From NCBI RefSeq assembly GCF_015680405.1, contig NZ_JADLJS010000039.1:1-54534 (forward strand): a stretch of DNA of 54,534 bases, read 5' to 3'. Below are positions 1 through 9,505 of the stretch, piece by piece. A program made the translations under genes and the position numbers. The notes under the pieces were generated by a model. It made no database searches. It was not told the DNA's origin and saw only the letters and a program-made list of their open reading frames with translations. Numbering within the stretch: the stretch's first letter is position 1; the number at the start of each line of letters is the position of its first letter. This DNA is from Pseudomonas pudica. GTDB taxonomy: Bacteria > Pseudomonadota > Gammaproteobacteria > Pseudomonadales > Pseudomonadaceae.

Positions 1-70
1 AGCTCCCACAGGGACTGCACAGGCCTTGAGGGCAGCGTGGTCGGTGTGGGAGCTGGCTTGCCGGCGCTGG
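1..70. repeat. REP element pair (truncated at window edge)
   Basis: A partial AGCTCCCACAGG arm at 1-12 faces a TGTGGGAGCTGGCTTGCCGGCG arm at about 46-67. This is the GCCGGCAAGCCAGCTCCCACAGG variant of the P. putida REP in inverted orientation. It lies just beyond the 3' end of dbpA. The first arm is cut by the window edge. Confidence 0.75.
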
Positions 71-94
71 GCTGCAGAGCAGCCCCAAAAATCA

Positions 95-1480
<1,386 letters not shown>

Positions 1481-1544
1481 GAGGCGGGCCTGCGGTGCGA
1501 AGCGAAAAATGCCGCACAGTCTACCAGCCTCGTGGCCATTCGCC

Positions 1545-2972
1545 CTACGACTCCATGTGTTGTTCCGGACGACGGGCACGCCTTCCGTCCGTCGGCGACA
1601 GCTGCAGGAAGATCGCTGCCGCCAGCATGGCCATCACGCCGATGGTGACGAATGTCAGCTGGAACGCGCCCAAGGTGGTTTCCACACCCTCGGCGCTGCC
1701 CGCCGCGGTGAAGCCGCCTAGCAAGGCACCCGCACATGCCACGCCGAGGCTCAGGGCCAACTGCGCGACCACCGACAGCAGGCTGTTGCCGCTGCTGGCA
1801 CTGGCGTCGTCGAGGTCGATGAGCGTAACGGTGTTCATCGCGGTGAATTGCATGGAGTTCACTGCACCCAGAAGACCGAGTTGCACCAGCAACAGCCAAT
1901 AGGGTGTCTGTTCGTCCACCAGCCCCAGGCTGGCCAGCAGCAGGCCCAGCAGCAGGGTGTTGCCGGTGAGGATGATGCGGTAGCCGAAACGTTCGATCAG
2001 TGGCCGGGCAATGGACTTGGCCAGCATCGCCGCCGCCGCCAGCGGGATCATGCTCATGCCAGCCTGGGCCGGCGAGTAGCCCAGCGCCACCTGCAGCAGC
2101 AACGGCACCAGGAACGGCAGGGCGCCGCTGCCCAGACGGGCGAACAGGTTGCCGAGGATGCCGATGGCGAAGGTGCGCACGCGGAACAGGCTGGGCGAGA
2201 ACAGCGGCTCCGGGTCGCGCCCGGCGCGCAGCCAGTAGGCCGCCAGGCAGGCCATGCCGGCGAACAGCAGCAACATCACCCGCAGGTGCGGCAGGTGCAG
2301 TTCGCCCAGGCCTTCCATGGCGATGGTGATCAATACCATCGCTGCGCCAAACAGCAGGAACCCGGGGCCGTCGAACGTGGTGCGCTCGGCGCCGTGCAGG
2401 TCGGGGATGAACTTCCACACGGCGTAGCAGCCGATCAGGCCGACCGGCAGGTTGAGCAGGAAGATCCAGTGCCAGCTCAGTATTTCCACCAACCAGCCGC
2501 CAACCGTAGGGCCCAGTAGCGGCCCGAGCAGGCCGGGGATGGTGATGAAGCTCATTATGCGCACCAGCTCGGTGCGCGGGTAGGCACGCAGGACCACCAG
2601 CCGCCCGACCGGCAGCATCAGCGCACCGCCCAGCCCTTGCACGACACGGGCAAAGATCAGGAAACCGAGGCTGTTGGCGGCGGCGCACAGCAGCGAGCCG
2701 AAGCTGAACAGCAGAATGGCGCTGAAGAAGATGCGCTTGGTGCCGAAGCGGTCGGCGATCCAGCCTGAGGCGGGGATCAGCAGGGCCACGGTGAGCATGT
2801 AGGCGATGATCACGCCCTGCATGCGCAGCGGGTCTTCGGCCAGCGAGCGGGCCATGGCCGGTAGCGCGGTGTTGAGGATGGTGCCGTCCAGGGACTGCAT
2901 GAAGAAGGCGATGGCCACCACCCAAGGGATCCAGCGGGCGGTGACAGGGTCCAGCGGGGTGCGTTCGGGCAT
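1545..2972 (-). CDS. DHA2-type MFS drug exporter (MdtD/EmrB-like)
   Basis: Integral inner-membrane transporter of 475 residues, expected to export toxic compounds by proton antiport. The N-terminus (MPERTPLDPVTARWIPWVVA) leads into hydrophobic segments along the whole length, with the DHA2-type motif LDGTILNTALPAMA in the first helix and an MFS motif A-like loop (GWIADRFGTKRIF) after the second pair of helices. It resembles MdtD/YegB more than the longer EmrB proteins. The ATG at 2972 follows GAGGAA at good spacing and is preferred over the upstream extension to 3023, which runs into a REP. Same strand as dbpA and the upstream peptidase pair, but a REP pair separates it from the latter. The exported substrate cannot be read from sequence. 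Confidence 0.88.
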   Translation of the reverse strand: MPERTPLDPVTARWIPWVVAIAFFMQSLDGTILNTALPAMARSLAEDPLRMQGVIIAYMLTVALLIPASGWIADRFGTKRIFFSAILLFSFGSLLCAAANSLGFLIFARVVQGLGGALMLPVGRLVVLRAYPRTELVRIMSFITIPGLLGPLLGPTVGGWLVEILSWHWIFLLNLPVGLIGCYAVWKFIPDLHGAERTTFDGPGFLLFGAAMVLITIAMEGLGELHLPHLRVMLLLFAGMACLAAYWLRAGRDPEPLFSPSLFRVRTFAIGILGNLFARLGSGALPFLVPLLLQVALGYSPAQAGMSMIPLAAAAMLAKSIARPLIERFGYRIILTGNTLLLGLLLASLGLVDEQTPYWLLLVQLGLLGAVNSMQFTAMNTVTLIDLDDASASSGNSLLSVVAQLALSLGVACAGALLGGFTAAGSAEGVETTLGAFQLTFVTIGVMAMLAAAIFLQLSPTDGRRARRPEQHMES

Positions 2973-2992
2973 GACTTCCTCGTTTGTCAGTG

Positions 2993-3090
2993 CCGGCCTC
3001 TTCGCGGGTGAACCCGCTCCCACAGGGATATCACCACATTCAAGGGCAGTGGAGATCCTGTGGGAGCGGCTTTAGCCGCGAAAGGGCCGG
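2993..3090. repeat. REP element pair
   Basis: CCGGCCTCTTCGCGGG... at 2993-3027 faces its inverted copy ending GCCGCGAAAGGGCCGG at 3057-3090, with a spacer of about 29 bases. It lies between two co-directional minus-strand genes and may separate their transcripts. Confidence 0.9.
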
Positions 3091-3099
3091 TAAGTCTAG

Positions 3100-4419
3100 T
3101 CACAATGTCAGGGTCAGGCCTTTGACCAGTGCCCCCGGCAAATGACTCGACCCGGTACTGCGCTGTCCATAGGTACTGGTCGACAGGATCATCTCGCGCT
3201 CGCGTGTCAGGTCTTCCAGCTGGCTGCCGAGCAAGCTGTACAGGCTGTCATCGAAGCGCATGGTGCTCACCGGGCCCTGGATCTGCCCGTTCTCCACCCA
3301 GAAGGTGGCGAAGCGGGTCAGCCCGGTCATGCGTGCCGCCGGCAAGTCGGAATAGTTCAGGTACCACAGGTTGCTGATGTACAGCCCGGTACCGAGCCGC
3401 TCCAGAATCTGCTCGTTCGGCAGGCTACCTGCTGCCAGGCTCAACGCACACGGCGACTCGTAACTATCGGCGCCATTGGCCAGCAGCTCGAACTCGGCCG
3501 CACTGCGCGCGCTGATCAATCGTTGCACGGCCTCACCTTGCTGGATCAACGGCACATCCAGGCGCGGTGAGCCTTCATCGGAAAACGCCGGGCTCAACGA
3601 GCCGCTGACCTGCTCGGTGAAACTTACCAGCGGGCTCAGCCGCGCATCGCCGTTGTACAGGCGCTGCAGGGCGCTGTTGCCAGTGGCCAGGGCCTGTGCG
3701 GAAAAACCGCCCCAGCACAGCATGCCGGCTATTTCGTCCATGGCCGCCGGGGCCAGGTAGGCGCGGTAGCTGCCAGGTTTCAACGTGACGGCCGGGCGGC
3801 CAAGGAAACCCAGCTGCTCCCGCGCCTGGCGCAGGCGTGCGGTGAAGTCGTCAGCGTTCCAGGCCTGCCCGGCGTAGTTGGCCTTCACCGCCTCGCCGTT
3901 CTGGTGGAACAGGCTCCAGTCAAAGTTGAAGCTGTTGGCCTGATGCCAGCCGAAGGCCCCGAACGAGCTGGCGAAGCCTCGGCAGATGGGGCCGGCGGCG
4001 TAGATGCCGACAAGGTCCAGGTCGCCGGCTTCACGCTCGAGCAGGGTCAGCACGTCGCTCAGTTCGGGCAGCGCCTGCTCCTGCTGGCTGTGGCTGTTCC
4101 AGGTATTTTCGTCCAGGCGCAGATAGGGGTCGACAGCCAGCAGCGGCAAGGTCTGGCGCAGTTGCGCCAGGGCAGCGATCAGGCGCTGGCTATCCAGTTG
4201 CGTGTCACCGCTCAAGGTCACCTGTTGCTCTGCCTGTCGGCCATCGTGGATCAGCTTCAGTTGCGCGCTGGCCTGGGTCACCTCGCCGGCCTGGCGTACC
4301 TTGGCATGGTTGAAGCGCACGAATTGCGACTGTTCGGCGCTGTAGCCGAGGGTGAATTGTTCGCCCGTCTGCAGGGCTTTGCGCACATCCCCGACCAGGG
4401 TTTCGAAAGCGTGCTTCAT
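3100..4419 (-). CDS. TldE/PmbA-like metallopeptidase subunit
   Basis: Predicted non-catalytic partner (TldE/PmbA type) of a TldD/TldE zinc protease, 439 residues. The N-terminus (MKHAFETLVGDVRKALQTGE) and the C-terminal half with the GSLSPAFSDEGSPR segment, a NLWYLNYSD motif and a glycine-rich region fit the PmbA_TldD family. No HExxxH motif is present, as expected for the TldE side. The ATG at 4417-4419 overlaps the TGA stop of the upstream TldD-like gene (ATGA), so the two are translationally coupled and should form one complex. In E. coli, TldD/E matures microcin B17 and degrades CcdA; no such substrate is visible nearby. This adjacent pair is likely a paralogue of the canonical, unlinked tldD and pmbA. 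The substrate is unknown. Confidence 0.85.
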   Translation of the reverse strand: MKHAFETLVGDVRKALQTGEQFTLGYSAEQSQFVRFNHAKVRQAGEVTQASAQLKLIHDGRQAEQQVTLSGDTQLDSQRLIAALAQLRQTLPLLAVDPYLRLDENTWNSHSQQEQALPELSDVLTLLEREAGDLDLVGIYAAGPICRGFASSFGAFGWHQANSFNFDWSLFHQNGEAVKANYAGQAWNADDFTARLRQAREQLGFLGRPAVTLKPGSYRAYLAPAAMDEIAGMLCWGGFSAQALATGNSALQRLYNGDARLSPLVSFTEQVSGSLSPAFSDEGSPRLDVPLIQQGEAVQRLISARSAAEFELLANGADSYESPCALSLAAGSLPNEQILERLGTGLYISNLWYLNYSDLPAARMTGLTRFATFWVENGQIQGPVSTMRFDDSLYSLLGSQLEDLTREREMILSTSTYGQRSTGSSHLPGALVKGLTLTL

Positions 4420-5861
4420 CAGGCGTCTCCTCCGAATACGTCGATCTGGCGGAACACGCAGGCCGGCGAGGCGTGGCCGACCCGCACCACCTGGTTGGGT
4501 TCGCCCTTGCCGCAGTTGGGCGTGCCCAGCACCTGGAAGGTACTGCTGTCGCCGACCGCCGCCAGGTTGCGCCAGAACTGCGCGGAGATGCCGCGGTAGT
4601 TGGGGTTCTTGACGATGCCCTTGAGCTCGCCGTTTTCGATCAACTGCCCCCATTCACAGCCGAACTGGAACTTGTTGCGTGCATCGTCGATGGACCAGGA
4701 GCGGTTGGTACGCATCAGGATGCCGTGTTCGATGCCCTTCACCAGCTGATCCAGGCTCTGGTCGCCCGGCTCGATGTTGAGGTTGGCCATGCGGTCGATC
4801 GGCGCACGGTTCCAGCCGCAGGCGCGGCTGTTGGCCACGCCATCCAGGCCGGAGCGGAACTGCGACAGCGCGCCACCCAGCGGGCGTAGCAGCAGGCCGT
4901 TTCGGATCAGGAACTGCTTGCTGGCCGGGGTGCCGTCGTCGTCATGGCTGTAGCTGGCCAGCTCTTCGCCGATGGTCGGGTCGAAGGTCACGTTCAGCAG
5001 GCTGGAGCCGTATTGGAGGTGGCCGAAGTCGCTGGCTTTGACGAAGCTGGTGCCGGCGTAGTTGCGCTCGTCGCCGAGGATGCGGTCCATCTCCAACGGG
5101 TGGCCGATGGATTCGTGGATCTGCAGCATCATCTGGTCCGGCATCAACAGCAGGTCGCGCGGACCGCTGGGGGTGTTCGGTGCCAGCAGCAGCTGTAGCG
5201 CTTCGTCGGCCACCCGGCGGGCCGCGCCGAGCAGGCCGCAGCGCTCGATGATCTCGAAGCCGCCCTGCTGGCCGAAGTTGTCGCGGCCCAGGCTGCGGCT
5301 CTGGCTATCCTGGCCGTCGCTGGCGGTCACGCCCAGGCCTGGGAACAGGAAGCGCTGGGCGTGGCGCAACTCGGCGCCGGCCGAGTTCAGGTAGGTCTGC
5401 TCGACCAGGCTGAGGCCCAGGCTGGCCTGCCAGTCCACCAGGCGGCTGTCCTTGGGCACGCTGGCCGATTCGGCAGCGAGCAGGCCGAGGCAGTCGGCGA
5501 GGTTGGGCACGGGCTGGTCGAAGTTGGGCGAAATGTGGTCGTGGCGTGCGCTGGTCACCGGTTGCTCGCGCAGGTCCAGCAGGTTGTACCGAAGGATTTG
5601 CCGGGCCAGCGCCTCGGCCTGCTCCAGCGCACGCTGCAGGCCTGCCTGGGACAGGTCGGCGGTGGCCGCATAGGCTTCCACGCCATTCACCCGCACGGTG
5701 AGCATGGCGCCCTCGTCCTGGCTGAAGAAGGGTGGTTCCGCGACGTTGCGGCGAACCGACAGCGCCTGGTGCGACTGTTTCACATGGCGCAGGGAAAACA
5801 ACTCGGCCGTACTGCGCAGCGCGGCAAAGCGCTGGCGCAGCAGGGCGCTGGCATCGAACAT
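4419..5861 (-). CDS. TldD-like zinc metallopeptidase
   Basis: Catalytic-type subunit of 480 residues. The zinc-binding HExxxH motif is clear at about residues 249-254 (HESIGHPLEMDR), followed by a glycine-rich fold typical of PmbA_TldD. The C-terminus (CVFRQIDVFGGDA) resembles the conserved end of the family. Start chosen at ATG 5861 (MFDASALLRQRFAALR); the open frame runs further upstream to 5924 into the stop region of the acyl-CoA dehydrogenase gene without support. It follows that gene by 32 bp and overlaps the TldE-like gene by 4 bp, so all three could be one transcript. Family knowledge predicts cytoplasmic processing of unfolded or modified peptides through a TldD/TldE heterodimer. Confidence 0.87.
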   Translation of the reverse strand: MFDASALLRQRFAALRSTAELFSLRHVKQSHQALSVRRNVAEPPFFSQDEGAMLTVRVNGVEAYAATADLSQAGLQRALEQAEALARQILRYNLLDLREQPVTSARHDHISPNFDQPVPNLADCLGLLAAESASVPKDSRLVDWQASLGLSLVEQTYLNSAGAELRHAQRFLFPGLGVTASDGQDSQSRSLGRDNFGQQGGFEIIERCGLLGAARRVADEALQLLLAPNTPSGPRDLLLMPDQMMLQIHESIGHPLEMDRILGDERNYAGTSFVKASDFGHLQYGSSLLNVTFDPTIGEELASYSHDDDGTPASKQFLIRNGLLLRPLGGALSQFRSGLDGVANSRACGWNRAPIDRMANLNIEPGDQSLDQLVKGIEHGILMRTNRSWSIDDARNKFQFGCEWGQLIENGELKGIVKNPNYRGISAQFWRNLAAVGDSSTFQVLGTPNCGKGEPNQVVRVGHASPACVFRQIDVFGGDA

Positions 5862-5893
5862 GTGGAAGCCTCCGTGTACACGGTGGCTCCCCC

Positions 5894-7696
5894 TTAGAAC
5901 CACTCGTCCTGCATGGTGAGGCAAGTGTCGTCGCGCGCCTCGAGCAATGCCAGCTCATTATGGCAGCCAGGTACTTCCCAAGTCAGGAAATAACGCGCGG
6001 CCTGTAGCTTGCCGAGGTAGAAGTCACGGTCGGCGGGGTTGCCCTTGAGCAGGCCGAGTTCGGCATGAATCGCCTGTTCCAGCCAGCGCCAGCCGATCAC
6101 GCAGTGGCCGAAGGCCTTGAGGTACAGGGCCGAGTTGGCGAGGGCGCCGGCGACTTTGCCCTGTGCCAGGTCACCCAGCAAGGCCAGGGTCACACTTTGC
6201 AGGCGGTTGACCAGTTGCTCCAGCGGCTGGCGCAGCGGGTCGAGGTTCGGGTGGTGGCTGGCGCGCTCGCCGGTCGCGGCGATCGACCGGATCAACTGCT
6301 TGAGGCCGGCGCCATTGTTCTGCGCCAGCTTGCGGCCCAGCAGGTCGAGCGACTGGATGCCCTCGGTGCCTTCATGGATCGGGTTCAGGCGGTTGTCGCG
6401 GTAATACTGTTCGACCGGGTATTCGCGGGTGTAGCCGTGGCCGCCGAGGATCTGGATCGCCAGTTCATTGGCCTTGAGGCAGAACGTCGAGGGCCAGGAT
6501 TTGACGATCGGGGTCAGCAGGTCGAGCAGCTCCTGCGCCTGCTTACGGGCGCTGTCGTCGCTGGCAGTCTGGGTGTCGTCGAACAGGCGTGCGGCATACA
6601 GGCCCAGGTCGAAAGCGCCCTCCACGTAGGCCTTCTGTGCCAGCAGCATGCGTTTCACATCGCTGTGCTCGATGATCGGCACCGCCGGGCTGTGCGGGTC
6701 TTTGTTGTCCGGCAACCGACCCTGCGGGCGTTGGCGGGCGTACTCCAGCGAATACAGGTAGCCGGCGTAACCGAGCATCACTGCGCCCATGCCGACACCG
6801 ATGCGTGCCTCGTTCATCATCTGGAACATGCAGGCCAGGCCCTGGTGCGGCTGGCCGACCAGGTAGCCGACGCACCGGCCGTTGTCGCCGAAGTTCAGCG
6901 CGGTGGAGGTGGTACCGCGCCAGCCCATCTTGTGAAAGAGCCCGGCCAGCAGCACATCGTTGCGCGGGCCACGGCTGCCATTTTCGCTGACCAGGTACTT
7001 GGGCACGATGAACAGCGAGATGCCCTTCACGCCGGGCGGCGCATCCGGCAGCTTGGCCAGCACCATGTGCACGATGTTTTCCGACAACTCGTGATCGCCG
7101 CCGGAAATGAAAATCTTGTTGCCCTTGAGCCGGTAGCTGCCGTCACCGGCAGGTTCGGCGCGGGTGCGGATATCGGCCAGTGACGAGCCAGCGTGGGGTT
7201 CGGTCAGGGCCATGGTGCCGAAGTAGCGGCCTTCGATCATCGGCTGCAGATACAGGCGTTTCTGTTCATCGCTGCCGAAGCTCTCGATCAGGTTGGCCGC
7301 GCCCATGGTCAGGAACGGGTAGGCCGTGGTGCCGGCGTTGGCCGCCTGAAAATGGGCGAAGCAGGCCTGCGAAACCAGGCTTGGCAGCTGCATGCCGCCG
7401 ACTTCGAAGTCGCGGTTGGCGTTGAGGAAGCCGGCTTCGAGAAAAGCGTCGACGGCGGGTTTCACTTCGGGGATCAGTTCGGCGCGGCCGTCCACGTAGC
7501 GCGGCTCGTTTTCGTCGGCCTTGCGGTTGTGCGGGGCGAAGAACTTCTCGGCAATGGTACGGGCAGTTGATAGCGCCGCATCGAAGGTTTCGCGGCTGTG
7601 GTCGGCGAAGCGTGGGCGTTGGGCGAGGGCCTCGGCGTCGAGGACTTCGTAGAGCTCGAAGGCGAGGTTGCGGGGGCTGAGCAGGGTCTCGGGCAT
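5894..7696 (-). CDS. acyl-CoA dehydrogenase, large (about 600 aa) class
   Basis: FAD-dependent acyl-CoA dehydrogenase of 600 residues. Domains in order: N-terminal helical domain; middle domain with FGTMALTEPHAGSSLADI (the flavin and substrate contact region) and KGNKIFISGGDHEL; C-terminal helical domain with IQILGGHGYTREYPVEQYYRD and the active-site loop NPIHEGTEGIQSLDLLGRK; then a long C-terminal extension. The length and extension match the DmdC-like group (3-methylmercaptopropionyl-CoA dehydrogenase relatives) rather than the 380-residue short-chain enzymes. The ATG at 7696 begins MPETLLSPRNLAFELYEVL. No electron-transfer or ligase partner is adjacent, so the acyl chain handled cannot be deduced. 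Confidence 0.9.
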   Translation of the reverse strand: MPETLLSPRNLAFELYEVLDAEALAQRPRFADHSRETFDAALSTARTIAEKFFAPHNRKADENEPRYVDGRAELIPEVKPAVDAFLEAGFLNANRDFEVGGMQLPSLVSQACFAHFQAANAGTTAYPFLTMGAANLIESFGSDEQKRLYLQPMIEGRYFGTMALTEPHAGSSLADIRTRAEPAGDGSYRLKGNKIFISGGDHELSENIVHMVLAKLPDAPPGVKGISLFIVPKYLVSENGSRGPRNDVLLAGLFHKMGWRGTTSTALNFGDNGRCVGYLVGQPHQGLACMFQMMNEARIGVGMGAVMLGYAGYLYSLEYARQRPQGRLPDNKDPHSPAVPIIEHSDVKRMLLAQKAYVEGAFDLGLYAARLFDDTQTASDDSARKQAQELLDLLTPIVKSWPSTFCLKANELAIQILGGHGYTREYPVEQYYRDNRLNPIHEGTEGIQSLDLLGRKLAQNNGAGLKQLIRSIAATGERASHHPNLDPLRQPLEQLVNRLQSVTLALLGDLAQGKVAGALANSALYLKAFGHCVIGWRWLEQAIHAELGLLKGNPADRDFYLGKLQAARYFLTWEVPGCHNELALLEARDDTCLTMQDEWF

Positions 7697-8066
7697 GGTC
7701 GCGGTCCTGAGGCGGGATGCTGCGAGTCTAGGCGGATAGAGTTAGGTGGGGGAGGTTAATAGGTTTGGGTGATATGGGTTGAGAACGCCGGGATGCTGGT
7801 GGTTGGTCGCACAGCTCACGCGGAGGGGCAGTTGTTGTTTTGCCTGTTCGGGCCCTTTCGCGGGTAAACCCGCTCCCACAAGTACTGCGCAGCTCCAGCC
7901 ATCAACGTTGCACCTGTAGGGGCGGTTTTACCCGTGAAAAAGGCCGGAACAGGCGCAGGAAAATGTAGAGACGTTTCCCACAAGTCAGAGCGGAACTGGA
8001 CTACTGCGGATCGAATGCCATTTGGCCTTGAATGTGCGCTTGGGTATTCGTAATGAGGCTTTTCTG
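7697..8066. other. intergenic region with REP pair, no gene seen
   Basis: 370 bases between the divergent acyl-CoA dehydrogenase and membrane-protein genes. I see no coding signal. The centre holds a REP pair (7849-7948); the flanks should carry the two promoters. The DNA just after 7738 (TTAGGTGGGGGAGGTTAATAG) is less GC-rich than coding DNA, but I cannot assign a clear -35/-10 pair. Confidence 0.6.
7849..7948. repeat. REP element pair
   Basis: CGGGCCCTTTCGCGGGTAAA... (7849-7880) faces a diverged copy GGGGCGGTTTTACCCGTGAAA... (about 7913-7948). The second arm has several substitutions relative to the consensus. Confidence 0.85.
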
Positions 8067-8630
8067 ATGAGTGATGTCCACAAAAACGACTTGACTGGTT
8101 CCGAAGACAAGCAACTTCCCTTCTTCGTAGTTTCGCCCGTGAAGTTTGGCGTAATGACCTTCTTCACCCTGGGTTTTTACTGGCTGTATTGCTTTTATCA
8201 GAGCTGGAAGCTGCATGGAGCGAGAACAGGAGAAAAGGTCAGCCCATTCTGGCGAAGCGCTTTTGCAGTGTTCTTCATCTACCCATTATTGAGAAGGGTG
8301 AATGATCATATTCGCGAGTCAGGCAGAACCTACCCTTGGTCCATTATGGGGCTCACGCTGGGCTATTACGGTATGTGTGCTGCCTCGGTGGCTGCCAGTG
8401 TGATTCTGGATGATCAGTCGTGGGCGGCTTATTTTGCGGGCGTAGTCATTCAAGCAGCTTGGTTGTTCATCCTGATGCCCATGCAGAAAGGCGTCAATTT
8501 CAGCTCGTGGGATGAGGCGGGGGTGGCCAACAGCCGGTTCACGCTGTCCAATTGGTTGTGGATGCTGCTGGTTGCCGCAATTACAGCAGCGCAGCTGTTT
8601 GCTTTGATCATACTATCTCCCATGGTTTGA
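8067..8630 (+). CDS. uncharacterised multi-pass membrane protein
   Basis: 187 residues with about four hydrophobic segments. The segment SPVKFGVMTFFTLGFYWLYC followed by FYQSWKLHGARTGEKVSPFW fits a widespread uncharacterised proteobacterial membrane family with the pattern SPxKxxxMxxxTxGxYxxYxFYxxWK...SPFWR; I know no function for it. The open frame extends to 8022, but ATG 8067 (MSDVHKNDLTGSEDKQ) follows GAGG and begins a plausible cytoplasmic N-terminus. Its GC content looks lower than neighbouring genes, and REP elements flank it. A second small membrane protein follows after 105 bp. Role unknown. Confidence 0.75.
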   Translation: MSDVHKNDLTGSEDKQLPFFVVSPVKFGVMTFFTLGFYWLYCFYQSWKLHGARTGEKVSPFWRSAFAVFFIYPLLRRVNDHIRESGRTYPWSIMGLTLGYYGMCAASVAASVILDDQSWAAYFAGVVIQAAWLFILMPMQKGVNFSSWDEAGVANSRFTLSNWLWMLLVAAITAAQLFALIILSPMV

Positions 8631-8655
8631 GCAGCGTCGCCGCAGAATTTACCGT

Positions 8656-8700
8656 GGCCGCTTTGCGGCCCTTTCGCGGCGCAAGGCCGCTTCTAAAAAG
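8656..8700. repeat. single REP-like element with GGCCGC hairpin
   Basis: GGCCGC-TTT-GCGGCC (8656-8670) forms a 6-bp stem and runs into a REP-like arm (CCCTTTCGCGGCGCAAGGCCGC). No inverted partner is seen before the next gene. It may act as a weak terminator after the upstream membrane-protein gene. Confidence 0.65.
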
Positions 8701-8735
8701 CGCGGTATACCGGCGCGGTTCGGAGAGGGAGCATA

Positions 8736-9236
8736 TTGAAGAACTCGAATTTGAGCTGGCATGCGATCGCTTTTCTGTTTTGGGGAGGCATGGACGCGTT
8801 CTATATCTGCTTTCATGTCTTGCGCAGTATGGAGCGAGGTGCCATACCTTTCTGGACGGATTTCGAGGACGCATTGAGCAACATGCAGATCTGGGGAGGA
8901 GGGCTGGAGCTAGTCGTCTGGCTAGGCCTGGTTCTGCAGCTTTCGTTGATAGCGACCTGCGCGTTGTTTTTTATGCGTTGCCGGTTGGCTGTCTACTTGG
9001 CGATGGTGCAGATCCCCTTTCGAATCTTTTTTATCGTTCCTTCGATATCCACAATCCTGTTGTTGCCGATGCTGGCTTCCAGTATCAGTAACTGGGTGTG
9101 GACTGGGCTGATGCTGACTTCGGAGGCTGCGAAAGGCTGGTGCCTATTGTGGCTCTGGCGAAAGCGCGGGCATCGGTGCAGGGCCTTGGCTCTCTTTCCT
9201 GATTTCGAACGATTGCCGCAACACCGCAAAAAATGA
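8736..9236 (+). CDS. uncharacterised membrane protein
   Basis: 166 residues with four predicted hydrophobic segments (roughly residues 8-30, 52-80, 82-110 and 112-140) and a basic C-terminal tail (RKRGHRCRALALFPDFERL...). Start is a TTG at 8736 preceded by GAGAGGGAG, a strong ribosome-binding site that decides the call; no ATG lies nearby in frame. I do not recognise the family. It follows another small membrane protein on the same strand, separated by a REP-like element. The coding DNA is less GC-rich than its surroundings, which would fit an accessory origin. Confidence 0.7.
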   Translation: MKNSNLSWHAIAFLFWGGMDAFYICFHVLRSMERGAIPFWTDFEDALSNMQIWGGGLELVVWLGLVLQLSLIATCALFFMRCRLAVYLAMVQIPFRIFFIVPSISTILLLPMLASSISNWVWTGLMLTSEAAKGWCLLWLWRKRGHRCRALALFPDFERLPQHRKK

Positions 9237-9304
9237 ACCCTGCCTGCAGACAACCCAATGCTGGGGCAGATGCCCTCTACAAGGCTTCATTGATATATCG
9301 CCTG

Positions 9305-9402
9305 AACGGGCCCTTTCGCGGGTGAACCCGCTCCCACAGGACCGTTACATTCTTCAAGATTTGCACAGTAAATGAGGGCGCGGGCTTGCCCCGCGAAGCG
9401 CC
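9305..9402. repeat. REP element plus degenerate second copy
   Basis: GGGCCCTTTCGCGGGTGAAC... at about 9308-9340 is a good REP arm. A remnant GCGGGCTTGCCCCGCGAAGC at about 9379-9398 could be a decayed or different-class partner. Confidence 0.7.
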
Positions 9403-9458
9403 GCGCGGGCGGCGCTCGATCGCACAGGCGCAGATTATTTTGTGGCGAACACGCCCAT

Positions 9459-9483
9459 AAAAAAGGAGAGCCGAAGCTCTCCC
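9459..9483 (-). terminator. rho-independent terminator of putA
   Basis: Read on the minus strand: a GGAGAGC/GCTCTCC stem with a TTCG loop followed by six T. In plus coordinates the arms are 9465-9471 and 9476-9482 and the A run is 9459-9464. It sits 23 bp beyond the putA stop codon. Confidence 0.92.
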
Positions 9484-9505
9484 TTTTCTTCAACAACCCT
9501 CAGCC

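Noticed and set aside
2993..3090. REP pairs as possible CRISPR repeats
   Set aside because: They occur as isolated inverted pairs at intergenic sites, not as direct repeats with regular spacers, and no cas genes are present.
8022..8066. Earlier start of the first membrane protein
   Set aside because: The added residues (MALNVRLGIRNEAFL) have no ribosome-binding site; the ATG at 8067 has GAGG upstream.
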